From the NCBI RefSeq assembly GCF_020911725.1, contig NZ_CP076620.1, positions 2,298,501-2,362,500 on the forward strand: a stretch of 64,000 bases of DNA. Reading direction: 5' to 3'. Source of the stretch: Clostridium cadaveris (lineage in GTDB: Bacteria > Bacillota > Clostridia > Clostridiales > Clostridiaceae). The notes below the pieces were generated by a model. The model searched no databases. It saw only the letters and a list, made by a program, of their open reading frames with translations, and was not told the DNA's origin. Position numbers and translations under genes: made by a program. Positions 33,277 through 41,739 of this stretch are shown in pieces. Numbering within the stretch: the first letter of the stretch is position 1; each line of letters starts with the position of its first letter.

Positions 33277-34092
33277 CTATTCTAAAGGCGTTCCTTCAAA
33301 CTCTTCTTTTGATTCTAATGAATCTTGATTTACTGTGTAGTCAGCTTCAACTAAATCTTCTATATTTGCTGATACATTTTCAGAATCATCTATGAAACTA
33401 TCCTTCATTATGTTTTCATCAGCTGTATAAGCATTCTGCATCTCAATACTTAATATTCCCCACTTACTAAGCATATTTCTAATTACTGTCTTAATAGCCA
33501 TAGCATCAAAATCTTTGTTCCATCCATAATCGCTCTTGCTAAATTTCTTCCTATGATTTTCAATTTGAGTTTTGGTCCAGTATGTTGACTTCTTGAATCC
33601 ATTTAATAATTCAAAATATCCAGCATAACCTATAATTTTATCGCTTTCTTTCTTTGTAAAATCTATCTCTAATTCCTCAGTTAATGGATTCCAGTTAACA
33701 AGTTCCCCTTCATGTATTTCGATGGCATTTATGTGCTTATATTGACCTGTTCTTAAAGCTAGTTGAATATACCCCTTATATCCCATTTGAAACTGTGCTT
33801 TATTCTTATATGGAACAATCCATGCATACCCTAAGTTTTTATCAACTGGAAGATCCATAGTTGCTGCTATCATACTGCTAGATAATACACTCATTGGCTC
33901 GCATTTTTGTAAGCTTGTATCTCCGTTATAAAGATTAAGTATGCTACTCATATATTGAGGAGCTTTCTTGTCAAGTATTTCTTCAAAACGCTTTTTCATT
34001 TTAGGGTTATTAAGAAGTCCCTGCATTGTATTTCCTATCGTTACATTTTCCTTCTTTGAAAGTTGATTTTTTAAACTTGAATTTGTTGCCAT
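33277..34092 (-). CDS. recT: RecT single-strand annealing protein
   Basis: 271 residues. MQGLLNNPKMKKRFEEIL, then SMIAATMDLPVDKNLGYAWIVPYKNKAQFQMGYKGYIQLALRTGQYK is split in the middle but recognisable as RecT/Bet-like. It pairs complementary strands exposed by the YqaJ exonuclease encoded 1 bp upstream. The acidic C-terminus is probably disordered. Confidence 0.95.
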   Translation of the reverse strand: MATNSSLKNQLSKKENVTIGNTMQGLLNNPKMKKRFEEILDKKAPQYMSSILNLYNGDTSLQKCEPMSVLSSSMIAATMDLPVDKNLGYAWIVPYKNKAQFQMGYKGYIQLALRTGQYKHINAIEIHEGELVNWNPLTEELEIDFTKKESDKIIGYAGYFELLNGFKKSTYWTKTQIENHRKKFSKSDYGWNKDFDAMAIKTVIRNMLSKWGILSIEMQNAYTADENIMKDSFIDDSENVSANIEDLVEADYTVNQDSLESKEEFEGTPLE

Positions 34093-34093
34093 A

Positions 34094-35002
34094 TTAAATT
34101 ACCTCCTTGATATTAAACCTTCTTGATATACTTTCTTTGCATACCTTCTCATAAATTTCTGGATACTCAGCCTTTAAAATCTTATTATCCACTCTTTTGC
34201 TAACTACTCGTTTCCAATTTACTTGATATTTATCAATACTTCCTATTTCACTTTTACCAAGTTCTAACTTTATATTATTTTCAATTTCATTAGCTTTTTC
34301 TTCAAAAGTCTTAGCCGTAGCTTTATAAGAGAAATAATCTTCAATGAGCTCCTTATATTTAGACTCAAGTGGTTTTTCACTGCCTTTTTCAGCCTTTGCA
34401 AATTTTTCATTTAAGTATTTCTCAGCCGCACTAGATCCATCTAAAGCAGGTGGAATTTTATTCTGTACCAAATTCCAAAATTCTTTTTCTTTTTCAATCA
34501 TTATGCCAATGAGCTCTTCATCCCGCTCTATTTCTTTCCAAATAAACTTTTGCCCACCTATGAGAACTGCTATATAGCCTTTTTCTGCACCTGTAACAGC
34601 TAGGTAATGTTGAACCTGTAATAAATAACTATCTGGTATTTCTTCACTATCCCATTCTTTAGCCAAAAATTGATTAGCTGTTTTACACTCTAATATTGCA
34701 TTCTCTCCCACTACTCTTCTATCAATATTGGCTACCATAAAAGGATAATCTATATGTTGAAAATGCCTTCTATCCCTTCTAACCTTTTTACCAGTTCTCT
34801 TCTCAAATTCTTTAGCAACTACTTCCTCAAACTGGTCTCCCCAATAAGCTGCTTCGCTTTGGTCATTTATTTCTGTAATCTCTTCTGTTTTTTCAAGATA
34901 AACTTGAAATGGAGTTTTCCACTTGTTAACGCCTAAAATAGCTCCAACGTCTGAACCCCCAATACCTTTTTGACGTTCCTTAAGCCAATCTAAATTATTC
35001 AT
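34094..35002 (-). CDS. YqaJ/lambda-type exonuclease
   Basis: 302 residues from ATG at 35002, which has GGAGGG 6 nt upstream; the earlier ATG at 35017 does not. GIGGSDVGAILGVNKWKTPF is the family signature, and ANIDRRV...AILECKTAN supplies the D...ExK active site. It degrades 5' strands to feed RecT. Its start overlaps the previous small gene by 8 nt. Confidence 0.93.
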   Translation of the reverse strand: MNNLDWLKERQKGIGGSDVGAILGVNKWKTPFQVYLEKTEEITEINDQSEAAYWGDQFEEVVAKEFEKRTGKKVRRDRRHFQHIDYPFMVANIDRRVVGENAILECKTANQFLAKEWDSEEIPDSYLLQVQHYLAVTGAEKGYIAVLIGGQKFIWKEIERDEELIGIMIEKEKEFWNLVQNKIPPALDGSSAAEKYLNEKFAKAEKGSEKPLESKYKELIEDYFSYKATAKTFEEKANEIENNIKLELGKSEIGSIDKYQVNWKRVVSKRVDNKILKAEYPEIYEKVCKESISRRFNIKEVI

Positions 35003-35171
35003 TAACACCCTCCTCAATACATTTAAAAAATACTTTATCTAAAACAGGATTATATTCAAAACTTGACAATCTCCATTCTGGATTTTCATCATCCCATATC
35101 TTTATATCTAATTCTTGCAACTGTTTGATGTTATCATTTAACTCTGCAACTATTTCATTAATATTAACCAT
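34995..35171 (-). CDS. Small hypothetical early phage protein
   Basis: 58 residues from ATG at 35171 (AAAGGGGAA upstream), better than ATG 35189. MVNINEIVAELNDNIKQL is helical and is followed by an acidic WDDENPEWR and a mixed end. Overlaps the exonuclease gene. Unknown function. Confidence 0.6.
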   Translation of the reverse strand: MVNINEIVAELNDNIKQLQELDIKIWDDENPEWRLSSFEYNPVLDKVFFKCIEEGVNE

Positions 35172-35247
35172 TTGAATTTCCCCTTTCATGTGTTATACTA
35201 AATTTGAATGTTTTATTAAATTTTTGGTGGCTTATGCCATCTTTTTT

Positions 35248-35388
35248 TTATATCTTTTTTGGGTGGTTATTCCACCTCTTATATGTCTTACTTCTTTGTT
35301 GTGATCCAATAGCTTTAGCACTTCTGTGTGTAGCTGTGGATTTACTATTTTCTACTATCTCTCCATTGATGTTTAATCTCTTCTTCAT
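35248..35388 (-). CDS. Small basic phage protein
   Basis: 46 residues, with GGAGGTGAAGGT before ATG. MKKRLNINGEIVENSKSTAT, then a Lys/Arg/Ser-rich end (QQRSKTYKRWNNHPKKI). No family recognised. It starts 11 bp after the stop of the membrane peptide at 35400, suggesting one early operon. Confidence 0.55.
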   Translation of the reverse strand: MKKRLNINGEIVENSKSTATHRSAKAIGSQQRSKTYKRWNNHPKKI

Positions 35389-35399
35389 ACCTTCACCTC

Positions 35400-35576
35400 C
35401 TATAGCATGTACCACAAATCAAATAAGAAAATTGACGCTGGTACAAGCAAAGCTACTTGAAAAAGTGTGTGAAGATCATCCTTACCTTTTATAGCTTTAT
35501 AAATGTTTCTAGCTATGATATAAAGTACAACTATCAAGCAATATAAACTTGCTGCTTTAATCCCCCATGTGTACAT
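35400..35576 (-). CDS. Small membrane protein of the early operon
   Basis: 58 residues, with GGAGGGTTAAAG before ATG. Two hydrophobic stretches (IKAASLYCLIVVLYIIA and LFQVALLVPASIFLFDLWYM) flank a basic loop. The strong ribosome binding site and intact frame support translation. Function unknown. Confidence 0.6.
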   Translation of the reverse strand: MYTWGIKAASLYCLIVVLYIIARNIYKAIKGKDDLHTLFQVALLVPASIFLFDLWYML

Positions 35577-35642
35577 CTTTAACCCTCCTTCTTTATTCCT
35601 CTCTCAACAAATAGTAAAATATTGTTGAAAGGGGGTGTTTCT

Positions 35643-35828
35643 ATGAAAAATTTCTCTGATTTTAAATCAACTATATCCCAAGAAGATTTATTAAAGATCT
35701 CTAATGAGATAACTGATAATCTTAATAAAATTGAACCTCAGTTAGATGTTATTGAATATAACCGTTCGTTTAACCTTTCTCTTACAATGAGGCTTCTTGA
35801 AAAATATCATAACTGGTTAAACAATTAA
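35643..35828 (+). CDS. Small hypothetical protein opposed to the early operon
   Basis: 61 residues from ATG at 35643, with AAAGGGGGTG 5 nt upstream; the track-length start at 35622 is not supported. Helical, acidic-amphipathic (FKSTISQEDLLKISNEITDNL). Its 3' end overlaps the convergent gene at 35817 by 12 nt. An inverted CAACAA...TTGTTG lies just upstream (35606-35628), around a possible TAAAAT -10. Unknown function. Confidence 0.6.
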   Translation: MKNFSDFKSTISQEDLLKISNEITDNLNKIEPQLDVIEYNRSFNLSLTMRLLEKYHNWLNN

Positions 35829-36206
35829 TATCCTATGAGATTGCTTTTGTTGCCTGTTTATTTCATCAATAACAACCCTAGCAATCTCTATAGAATCAAT
35901 TTTCAAAGTTACATACTGCTCTTGAACTGGTACTTCTGGAGCAGTTTCTATATTTTTCACTACCTCAACATTATTGGAATACCAATTCGAAGATAATATC
36001 TTCAAATCTTCTATATCAACTATTGTCGGCATATCTGCACCATCAATCTGTTCTACAAACTCCTTATTTTCATTCCCTATGTGATATACATCTACCCATG
36101 GATATCTTTCATCATGTTCAAAGCTTAAACCGCCTATTTCAACCACATCTATAGTTGATGTAGCTACTCTTACATCTGTATCTGTTGTTTTAATCTTTTT
36201 ATTCAT
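35817..36206 (-). CDS. Hypothetical early phage protein
   Basis: 129 residues. Beta-rich middle (EIGGLSFEHDERYPWVDVYHIG, split by turns), acidic (IVDIEDLKILSSN), basic Gln/Arg end. Lies 11 bp downstream of the antirepressor. No domain recognised. Confidence 0.6.
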   Translation of the reverse strand: MNKKIKTTDTDVRVATSTIDVVEIGGLSFEHDERYPWVDVYHIGNENKEFVEQIDGADMPTIVDIEDLKILSSNWYSNNVEVVKNIETAPEVPVQEQYVTLKIDSIEIARVVIDEINRQQKQSHRILIV

Positions 36207-36217
36207 CCTTATCCCTC

Positions 36218-37000
36218 CTAAGCTACATTATGCTTTAAAGCATATTGCCTTATTATATTTACATATCCATCTATTAACTTTTTATCTTCTGCTATTACAT
36301 CTAGAACATTAACTTTATCTATCTTGCTTTTGCATACACCTTCTAATGCCATTCTCTTTTTCTTTTCAAGTAATCTTCTATTCACATCCACACCAAGTCT
36401 AGTGTCTAGCAATTTATAAATTTCCCTTTTTAAAAGATTTACTTCTGAAAATCCACCTAGCTTAGTTGCTATTTTATTTATTATTGCTGTAGTTTCTTTT
36501 CTCCACCCATTACTATCTAATGTAATTGCATCTCTCATAGCCTGTATCTCTTCTCTAGACTTCTCTGCTTCTGCCTTAGCTTCTAATGCATTGTTAGTAA
36601 CTTGATTAAGTTGTTGTCTTATATTCTTCAAACTTTGTGCCTGCATTATTATTAAATCTTCTATGCATGTAGGCTTGGACTGTTCTTTTAAAGCTTGTTC
36701 CATTTTATTGAATGCATCAATGTACTTTAACTTCCACTCTATTGCTTTAGATCCGGTGAACCCCATAGCAAGTAATGTGAATCCATCCCTGGTAAGCAAA
36801 TATTCTTTATATCTTTTCCCAGTACCAGCCTTATAACTACTTTCTATAAACATTTTTGTCATAACGGAATTTTCCGTTTTGATAAATTCCTCAATCTTTT
36901 CTATTACATCTGCATGTCTCTTTTCAAAATTCTCTGCTACTTCTCTGCTTGTAACTACCATTTCTCCTTCATGAGTTTTAATGCTGATTAATTCTTTCAT
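36218..37000 (-). CDS. Rha-family antirepressor with ORF6C-like C-terminus
   Basis: 260 residues. N-terminal Rha domain: VVTSREVAENFEKRHADVI and KEYLLTRDGFTLLAMGFTG. A coiled coil follows (ALEAKAEAEKSREEIQAMRD), then an ORF6C-type end with REIYKLLDTRLGVDVNRRL. Such proteins bind or displace phage repressors in early lytic growth. Encoded directly after Cro- and Xis-like genes. Confidence 0.87.
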   Translation of the reverse strand: MKELISIKTHEGEMVVTSREVAENFEKRHADVIEKIEEFIKTENSVMTKMFIESSYKAGTGKRYKEYLLTRDGFTLLAMGFTGSKAIEWKLKYIDAFNKMEQALKEQSKPTCIEDLIIMQAQSLKNIRQQLNQVTNNALEAKAEAEKSREEIQAMRDAITLDSNGWRKETTAIINKIATKLGGFSEVNLLKREIYKLLDTRLGVDVNRRLLEKKKRMALEGVCKSKIDKVNVLDVIAEDKKLIDGYVNIIRQYALKHNVA

Positions 37001-37011
37001 ACTATTCCTCC

Positions 37012-37215
37012 TTATAAATCTTTAATATCCTTAGGATCTGTTAAATCCTTTCCCTCATATTTGGCTAGAAACTCTGTTAATGATACTTTCCTAACCTTAT
37101 AGCTACCAAGTTTGAGTACCGGTAGCAAACCTTCTCTAATAAGAGAATAAACATATGATGTGTTTGTTTTAATAAGCTTTGCAACTTCTGGAACTGTGTA
37201 AAGAATATCCTCCAT
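37012..37215 (-). CDS. Excisionase-like helix-turn-helix protein
   Basis: 67 residues. YTVPEVAKLIKTNTSYVYSLI, then GLLPVLKLGSYKVRKVSLTEF is the winged-helix pattern of the MerR/excisionase (DNA-binding domain, excisionase family) group. It could help integrase excise the prophage or regulate early genes. One repressor-type operator lies just upstream, at 37232. Confidence 0.75.
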   Translation of the reverse strand: MEDILYTVPEVAKLIKTNTSYVYSLIREGLLPVLKLGSYKVRKVSLTEFLAKYEGKDLTDPKDIKDL

Positions 37216-37226
37216 ATTACTCCTCC

Positions 37227-37451
37227 TTATATTGTATTTCCGTCATTTTTGAGTGAATTTAAGTCTAAATTTAAACATGAAGCTAATAATAATAACTTTT
37301 CAACACTTGGCACATATCTGCCACATTCAATATCAGAAATATAATTTCTTGATATATCCGTCTTATCTGACAGATCTTGTTGAGTTAATGACAGCTTTTC
37401 TCTCGCTTCTTTAATCATAATTCCTAATGACTTTGATATTTCAGCTTTCAT
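37227..37451 (-). CDS. Cro-like helix-turn-helix regulator
   Basis: 74 residues from ATG at 37451, with GGAGG 8 nt upstream. An HTH_3 fold is clear: GIMIKEAREKLSLTQQDLSDKTDISRNYISD is the DNA-reading part. It is divergent from the CI-like gene, as Cro is. Its last codons (NDGNTI) coincide with an operator copy. Confidence 0.85.
   Translation of the reverse strand: MKAEISKSLGIMIKEAREKLSLTQQDLSDKTDISRNYISDIECGRYVPSVEKLLLLASCLNLDLNSLKNDGNTI
37232..37247. promoter_or_regulatory. Operator copy inside the 3' end of the Cro-like gene
   Basis: TTGTATTTCCGTCATT is identical to the site at 37585-37600. It overlaps the last codons of the Cro-like gene and lies 17 bp upstream of the excisionase-like start, so it may allow control of the downstream early genes. 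Confidence 0.55.
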
Positions 37452-37480
37452 ATTCACCCCCTCCTTTCAAACTTATTGTA

Positions 37481-37661
37481 TTGTATTTCCGTCATATTGT
37501 AAAGATGAAATTCCTAGTATTTCCAACCATAATTGAGCATTTATTAAAATTAGCTAGTTAAATCTCTATATCGCTCTTTTATACTTGTATTTCCGTCATT
37601 TTATATATTGTATTACCGACTTTAATGCACTATAATATACTTATCAAGTCGGTATATTCGA
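37481..37661. promoter_or_regulatory. Lysogeny switch region with repeated operators
   Basis: TTGTATTTCCGTCAT at 37481 and 37585, TTGTATTACCGAC at 37608, and an inverted relative (AAGTCGGTATATTCGA) at 37646 lie in the gap between the divergent Cro- and CI-like genes. TATAAT at 37631-37636 with TTGTAT at 17 bp spacing (within the third site) is the likely CI promoter, so binding there would give autoregulation. Confidence 0.7.
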
Positions 37662-37676
37662 CATGGAGGTATTAAA

Positions 37677-38090
37677 ATGAGTATTGGTAGTAAAATTAGA
37701 GATTTAAGAAAATTGAGGGGCTTAACTCAAAAAGAGCTTGCAGAAAAAGCTAATATATCACGTTCTTACTTAGCAGATATTGAGAAAGATAGATATAATG
37801 CTAGTGTTGATACTTTAAAAGCAATTGCTACTGCTTTAAATGTAATTATAAGTGAATTATTAGAAGATGAAACTTCTACTTCAAATGTTGAAAACACTTT
37901 TCCTACTATTCCTAAAAAGTTTACTAATCCAGAAGAAGCGAGAACATATGTTACTAAACATCAAATTTTTGGATATGGGGGATTTAATCCACATATTATG
38001 AGTGATGAAGATATATTGAATTTTGCAAATGAAATGCTAGAACAAGCTGAATTATTGGGGTATAAATACAGTAGAAAACAAAAGAAATAG
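37677..38090 (+). CDS. CI-like prophage repressor
   Basis: 137 residues, with GGAGGT before ATG. Residues 1-60 form an HTH_3 domain (IRDLRKLRGLTQKELAEKAN, ISRSYLADIEKDRYNASV). The C-terminal part has no LexA-type peptidase Ser-Lys dyad that I can see. It is followed by an ImmA/IrrE metalloprotease, so relief of repression is probably by that protease and not by RecA-driven self-cleavage. Confidence 0.88.
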   Translation: MSIGSKIRDLRKLRGLTQKELAEKANISRSYLADIEKDRYNASVDTLKAIATALNVIISELLEDETSTSNVENTFPTIPKKFTNPEEARTYVTKHQIFGYGGFNPHIMSDEDILNFANEMLEQAELLGYKYSRKQKK

Positions 38091-38109
38091 CAACAAGGGT
38101 GGGGATTAT

Positions 38110-38547
38110 ATGATATGGATTAATAATATTGTAGATGGAATTGTAGATATGTATAACACTAATAGTCCATATGAACTATGTAGATATCTCAACATTAAAA
38201 TTGAAAAACTCGAAAAAAATTCTTATTTGCTAAGTGGCAATGATTCTATTTATTATCGTAATTATTATGGATATGAGGTTATCTTTATCCGAAATGATTT
38301 ATATGGATATGATGAAGAATTTAAGTTGCGGCATGAACTAGGACATGCTATTTTACATACTAGTATTCCTAGTTCTAAATATATAAATATAGGTAAATTA
38401 GAGCGACAGGCTAACTATTTTGCATTAGCCTTAAAGGGGATACGCTTTGATTTGATATCAACTGAAATAGAAGGAATGACTTTAGAACAAATTGCTAGTT
38501 ACATTGAAGTTCCTTATGAACCATTATCACAATTAACCAATATATAA
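38110..38547 (+). CDS. ImmA/IrrE-family metalloprotease
   Basis: 145 residues, 19 bp after the repressor. KLRHELGHAILH carries the HExxH zinc-protease motif and ERQANYFALAL the downstream third-ligand region. In ICEBs1, ImmA cleaves the ImmR repressor on DNA damage; here the same pair probably controls induction. Confidence 0.9.
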   Translation: MIWINNIVDGIVDMYNTNSPYELCRYLNIKIEKLEKNSYLLSGNDSIYYRNYYGYEVIFIRNDLYGYDEEFKLRHELGHAILHTSIPSSKYINIGKLERQANYFALALKGIRFDLISTEIEGMTLEQIASYIEVPYEPLSQLTNI

Positions 38548-38566
38548 ATTTTTTTAACTTCCAAAA

Positions 38567-38578
38567 GAACATATGTTC
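38567..38578. promoter_or_regulatory. LexA (SOS) box upstream of the integrase
   Basis: GAACATATGTTC is a perfect 12-bp palindrome matching the Gram-positive LexA consensus CGAAC-N4-GTTCG in all but the outer C and G. It lies 79 bp before the integrase start, after the ImmA stop. Confidence 0.65.
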
Positions 38579-38595
38579 ACAAAGGAGGTGATTTT

Positions 38596-38601
38596 ATGTG
38601 A
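38596..38601 (+). other. Start-stop minimal ORF (ATGTGA) before the integrase
   Basis: AAAGGAGGTGATTTT followed by ATG TGA is an ideal ribosome binding site leading to a start codon with an immediate stop. Forty-four bp later a near-copy (AAAAGGAGTGATTTTATG) begins the integrase. It may be a duplicated leader or a regulatory stall site. Confidence 0.4.
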
Positions 38602-38645
38602 CTATTTTACATTTTTTATAATTATTAAAAAAAAGGAGTGATTTT

Positions 38646-39866
38646 ATGGCTACTGTCAATGTTACAAAACGTGGTTCAAAATGGCAATATAGCTTTGAAG
38701 GAGCTAAAATCGAAGGTAAGCGAAATAGAATAAGTAAGAGTGGATTTAGAACTAAGAAAGAGGCACTAGAAGCTGGTACTGCTGCATTAGCTAAATATAA
38801 CAATGCTGGTTTACATTTTGAGCCCAAAAATATATCAGTTTCTGATTATATGGATTATTGGTACGAACATTATGTATTACTTAACTGTAAATACAATACT
38901 CAAAAAAATTATAAAATGATTATAGAAACTCATATTAAACCTACTCTTGGTATTTATGCACTTAAATCTCTTACACCTTCAATATTACAAGAATTCGTAA
39001 ATAGCAAGTTTAAAGATGGATATTCAAAGAACTATCTTTCAAATTTAATAAATGTTTTAAGTAGTTCATTAAAATATTCAGTACACCCTTATAAGTTTAT
39101 AAAAGATAATCCAATGCAATATATTAGACCACCTAAATATGAATATTCAAAATTAGAAACTAATCATAAAATTATATCAGCTGATGATTTTAAAAGAATA
39201 CTTAATAGATTTCCACTAGGATCGTCTTTTTATATTTCTCTCATGCTAGGATACTATACAGGATGCAGAATCGGTGAAGTTATGGGGCTAACATGGGATG
39301 ATATTAATTTCGAAGATTCAACTGTAAATATAAATAAAATTCTATATAAAAGAGAATCTTCTATGTGCTTTGGTAGTACCAAAACTTCTTCATCAGTAAG
39401 AACAATTAAAATTGGTGAAACACTGGTTAACGCTTTAAGATTACAGAAAAAATGGCAACTAGAAAACAGATTAAAATACGGAGAACATTTTATACAGCAA
39501 TACAAAAAAACAGAGGTAATAGATAATACTGAGATCACTAGAATTTATTCATCTCCACTTTCTCTTAATATGCCTCTTGAAAAAGTTAATTTTGTTAATA
39601 CTAAAGAAAATGGTGAATTTATAACATCTGAATCATTTAAGTATGCGTCTAGAATTATTCATCATGAACTAGGAATAGTATTTAACTTTCACTCATTGCG
39701 ACACACTCACGCAACAATATTAATTGAAAATGGTGCTAACATCAAAGATGTTCAGACTAGACTGGGCCATGCTAAAATTGAGACTACATTAGATACCTAT
39801 ACACATGATACAGAACAAATGTCTAACGAATCTGTTAACATATTTGAGAAAGCTGCAAAAAAATAA
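38646..39866 (+). CDS. int: Phage tyrosine integrase
   Basis: 406 residues, with AAGGAGTG before ATG. N-terminal arm-binding AP2-like part (KRGSKWQYSFEGAKIEGKR), central SAM-like core-binding domain, and C-terminal catalytic domain with GCRIGEVMGLTWDDI (first Arg), HSLRHTHATIL (H-x-x-R), GHAKIETTLDTYTH (His and nucleophile Tyr). It resembles Tn916/phage Int of Firmicutes. It ends 113 bp from the attR core. Confidence 0.96.
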   Translation: MATVNVTKRGSKWQYSFEGAKIEGKRNRISKSGFRTKKEALEAGTAALAKYNNAGLHFEPKNISVSDYMDYWYEHYVLLNCKYNTQKNYKMIIETHIKPTLGIYALKSLTPSILQEFVNSKFKDGYSKNYLSNLINVLSSSLKYSVHPYKFIKDNPMQYIRPPKYEYSKLETNHKIISADDFKRILNRFPLGSSFYISLMLGYYTGCRIGEVMGLTWDDINFEDSTVNINKILYKRESSMCFGSTKTSSSVRTIKIGETLVNALRLQKKWQLENRLKYGEHFIQQYKKTEVIDNTEITRIYSSPLSLNMPLEKVNFVNTKENGEFITSESFKYASRIIHHELGIVFNFHSLRHTHATILIENGANIKDVQTRLGHAKIETTLDTYTHDTEQMSNESVNIFEKAAKK

Positions 39867-39900
39867 TTGTTGCCCAGATAAAAATCAGGGCAACAATTAG
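39866..39900. repeat. Arm-type repeat and hairpin near attR
   Basis: ATTGTTGCCC and GGGCAACAAT form a 10-bp inverted pair with a 12-nt loop, starting at the integrase stop, and another AGGCAACAA follows. The stretch 39866-39887 is a direct repeat (20 of 22) of 1165-1186 near attL. May serve as integrase arm site, terminator, or both. Confidence 0.55.
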
Positions 39901-39947
39901 GCAACAAATCATATATTTTCACATCTATTTCATATCTTAAACCCTTG

Positions 39948-41303
39948 CTATCTCTTGATTAGCTTCACCACAGTTTCTACATGTGGTGTATTGGCAAACA
40001 TATCCATTAATCTAGTCGCCACCACTTCATAGCCATGGTTAGTCAAGTAGTTCAGATCACTTACCAAAGTCTTTGGGTTGCAGGATACGTAGATGATATC
40101 TTTAGCGTTGAATTTCACTACGTATTCTAGGGCTTTTGGGTGTACTCCACTTCTTGGTGGGTCTAGGATTATTAGGTCTGGTTTTTCTTTTACTTCTGTG
40201 ATGACCTTTGCAACGTCACCTGCTATGAAGGTACAGTTGTTTAGACCGTTTAGCTTTGCATTTTCGTTAGCTGCAGCTACTGCTTCTTCTATAAGTTCTA
40301 TACCTATTACCTTCTCTGCATTGCCGGCTACTATTTGGCCTATGGTTCCTGTACCGCAGTAAAGGTCAAATACTACCTTATCCTTTGCATCTTCCATGAA
40401 ATCTTTCACTATGGAATAAAGCTTCTCTGCTCCTTTAGTGTTTGTTTGGAAGAAAGAAAATGGTGATATTTTAAACTTTAGACCTAAAAGCTCATCATTT
40501 ATGTGGTCTTCTCCAAAAAGTATATCTACCTTTTCTGGAATTACTGCATCTGATAATGAATCATTTGTAGTATGTATTATAGACTTTAGGGTGCCTTTAA
40601 GTTCTAGCTTTTTAAGTCCTTCCACATAAGGAGTTAGATCCTCTTCTATTTGAGATGAAGTAACTAGGTTTACTAGTAATTCATTAGTGTTGATTCCTTT
40701 TCTTATGATAAAATGTCTTAGATAACCTTCGTGGTTTCTTATCTTGTAGTGAGGAAGATTTCTCTCTCTAAAGTAATTTAGAGTATAGCTAAAAATTGTT
40801 CTAAAGTCCTCATCTACAAGCAGACATTTATCTACTGTAATTACTGAGAATGGACTTCCTTTTGCATGCATTCCAAGTTCTAGAGGTCCATCCTTTTTCA
40901 TATCTCCAAAGGAGTATTCCATCTTGTTTCTGTAACCAAAGTCATTTGGGCTTTTTTCTATGCCTTGAAAATCTCCAAAGGAGACTCCTGCTTTATTGAA
41001 AAGCTCTTTTACTTCCTCAACTTTAAGCTCTAACTGCTTTTCATAAGGAAGGTTTTGGCTTACACAACCGCCGCATGGTCCAAAATGTGGACATGGTGCA
41101 TCTATTTCATAAGGAGCTTTTTCTATAACTTCTACAAGCTTTCCTTCAGCATAATCCTTCTTCTTTTTGCTTATTCTCATCTTCACTCTTTGCCCGGGAA
41201 ATGCTCCCTTCACATAGATAGTTTTATCTTCTAAAGAGCCTACGCCTATAGCTCCAAATTCCGTTTTGTCTATTAATACTTCAATTTCTTGTCCTTTTTT
41301 CAT
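39948..41303 (-). CDS. rlmD: 23S rRNA (uracil-5-)-methyltransferase RlmD, C-terminus supplied by the prophage
   Basis: 451 residues. N-terminal TRAM domain (about residues 1-60), iron-sulphur cysteines ([15 protein letters not shown]), SAM-binding [23 protein letters not shown], and catalytic YVSCNPKTL. Methylates a conserved uracil in 23S rRNA. The last codons after the att core come from phage DNA and end LIKR, whereas the displaced tail at 645-1007 would add about 110 residues. Catalytic parts are all intact, so activity is probably kept. It is co-transcribed with the RDD gene 10 bp upstream. Confidence 0.93.
   Translation of the reverse strand: MKKGQEIEVLIDKTEFGAIGVGSLEDKTIYVKGAFPGQRVKMRISKKKKDYAEGKLVEVIEKAPYEIDAPCPHFGPCGGCVSQNLPYEKQLELKVEEVKELFNKAGVSFGDFQGIEKSPNDFGYRNKMEYSFGDMKKDGPLELGMHAKGSPFSVITVDKCLLVDEDFRTIFSYTLNYFRERNLPHYKIRNHEGYLRHFIIRKGINTNELLVNLVTSSQIEEDLTPYVEGLKKLELKGTLKSIIHTTNDSLSDAVIPEKVDILFGEDHINDELLGLKFKISPFSFFQTNTKGAEKLYSIVKDFMEDAKDKVVFDLYCGTGTIGQIVAGNAEKVIGIELIEEAVAAANENAKLNGLNNCTFIAGDVAKVITEVKEKPDLIILDPPRSGVHPKALEYVVKFNAKDIIYVSCNPKTLVSDLNYLTNHGYEVVATRLMDMFANTPHVETVVKLIKR
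39979..39989. other. attR core
   Basis: ACATGTGGTGT, identical to 997-1007. To its right is the bacterial body of rlmD. To its left the phage supplies a replacement end encoding [10 protein letters not shown] and a stop. Confidence 0.75.
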
Positions 41304-41313
41304 TGGTTTCTCC

Positions 41314-41739
41314 TTAATTGTTGTTTTCTTCTACTTCCTTAGCTTCTACTACTTCGAAACCTGATATTTTTCTTCCAATAGTATTGCCAAACTTGCTGCA
41401 TTCCATTATTAATGGGTAAACAATTGAAACTAGTATAAAGAATACTAGATACATAGATACCATATTTGATACATAGTATCCTAATCCAAATCTTATTATT
41501 AAATCAAAAATTAAAAGTAGTATATATGCAGATGCTCCTATAATAAGTTCATCCACTATAATAGCTTCTAATCTTGCCATAAATCCCTTTTTATTCTTTT
41601 TAGGTTCTTCTTTTATTTCTTCTCCAGACACAAAAGTTTCCTCTACAAGTATCTCTTCACTTTCGTTTTCAATAACTTCTTCTGTTTCCTTAGTCTCTTC
41701 TTTTTGGATTTCATCCTTATTCATATCTTTTTCACTCAT
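41314..41739 (-). CDS. RDD-family membrane protein
   Basis: 141 residues. Glu-rich cytosolic N-terminus (about 50 residues), then [25 protein letters not shown] and two more hydrophobic stretches, closing with [13 protein letters not shown], the RDD pattern (R, D, D motif: [12 protein letters not shown]). Function of the family is unsettled; some members are Na+/H+ antiporters. In one operon with rlmD. Confidence 0.75.
   Translation of the reverse strand: MSEKDMNKDEIQKEETKETEEVIENESEEILVEETFVSGEEIKEEPKKNKKGFMARLEAIIVDELIIGASAYILLLIFDLIIRFGLGYYVSNMVSMYLVFFILVSIVYPLIMECSKFGNTIGRKISGFEVVEAKEVEENNN

Larger units (their letters stand above)
997..39989. mobile_element. Integrated temperate siphovirus-type prophage
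   Basis: The limits are two copies of an 11-bp core (ACATGTGGTGT) at 997-1007 and 39979-39989, each within the rlmD coding motif TPHVETVV. Between them are integrase, lysogeny control, replication, packaging, head, tail and lysis modules in the usual siphovirus order, all apparently intact except one accessory gene. The portal, MuF, scaffold, capsid and Gp15 layout resembles Listeria A118-like phages. About 39 kb suits a headful or cos genome of this class. The exact ends inside the core cannot be fixed by reading. Confidence 0.93.

Noticed and set aside
35204-35494. 96-codon + strand open frame
   Set aside because: Antisense to two small minus-strand genes that both have strong ribosome binding sites (35248-35388 and 35400-35576).
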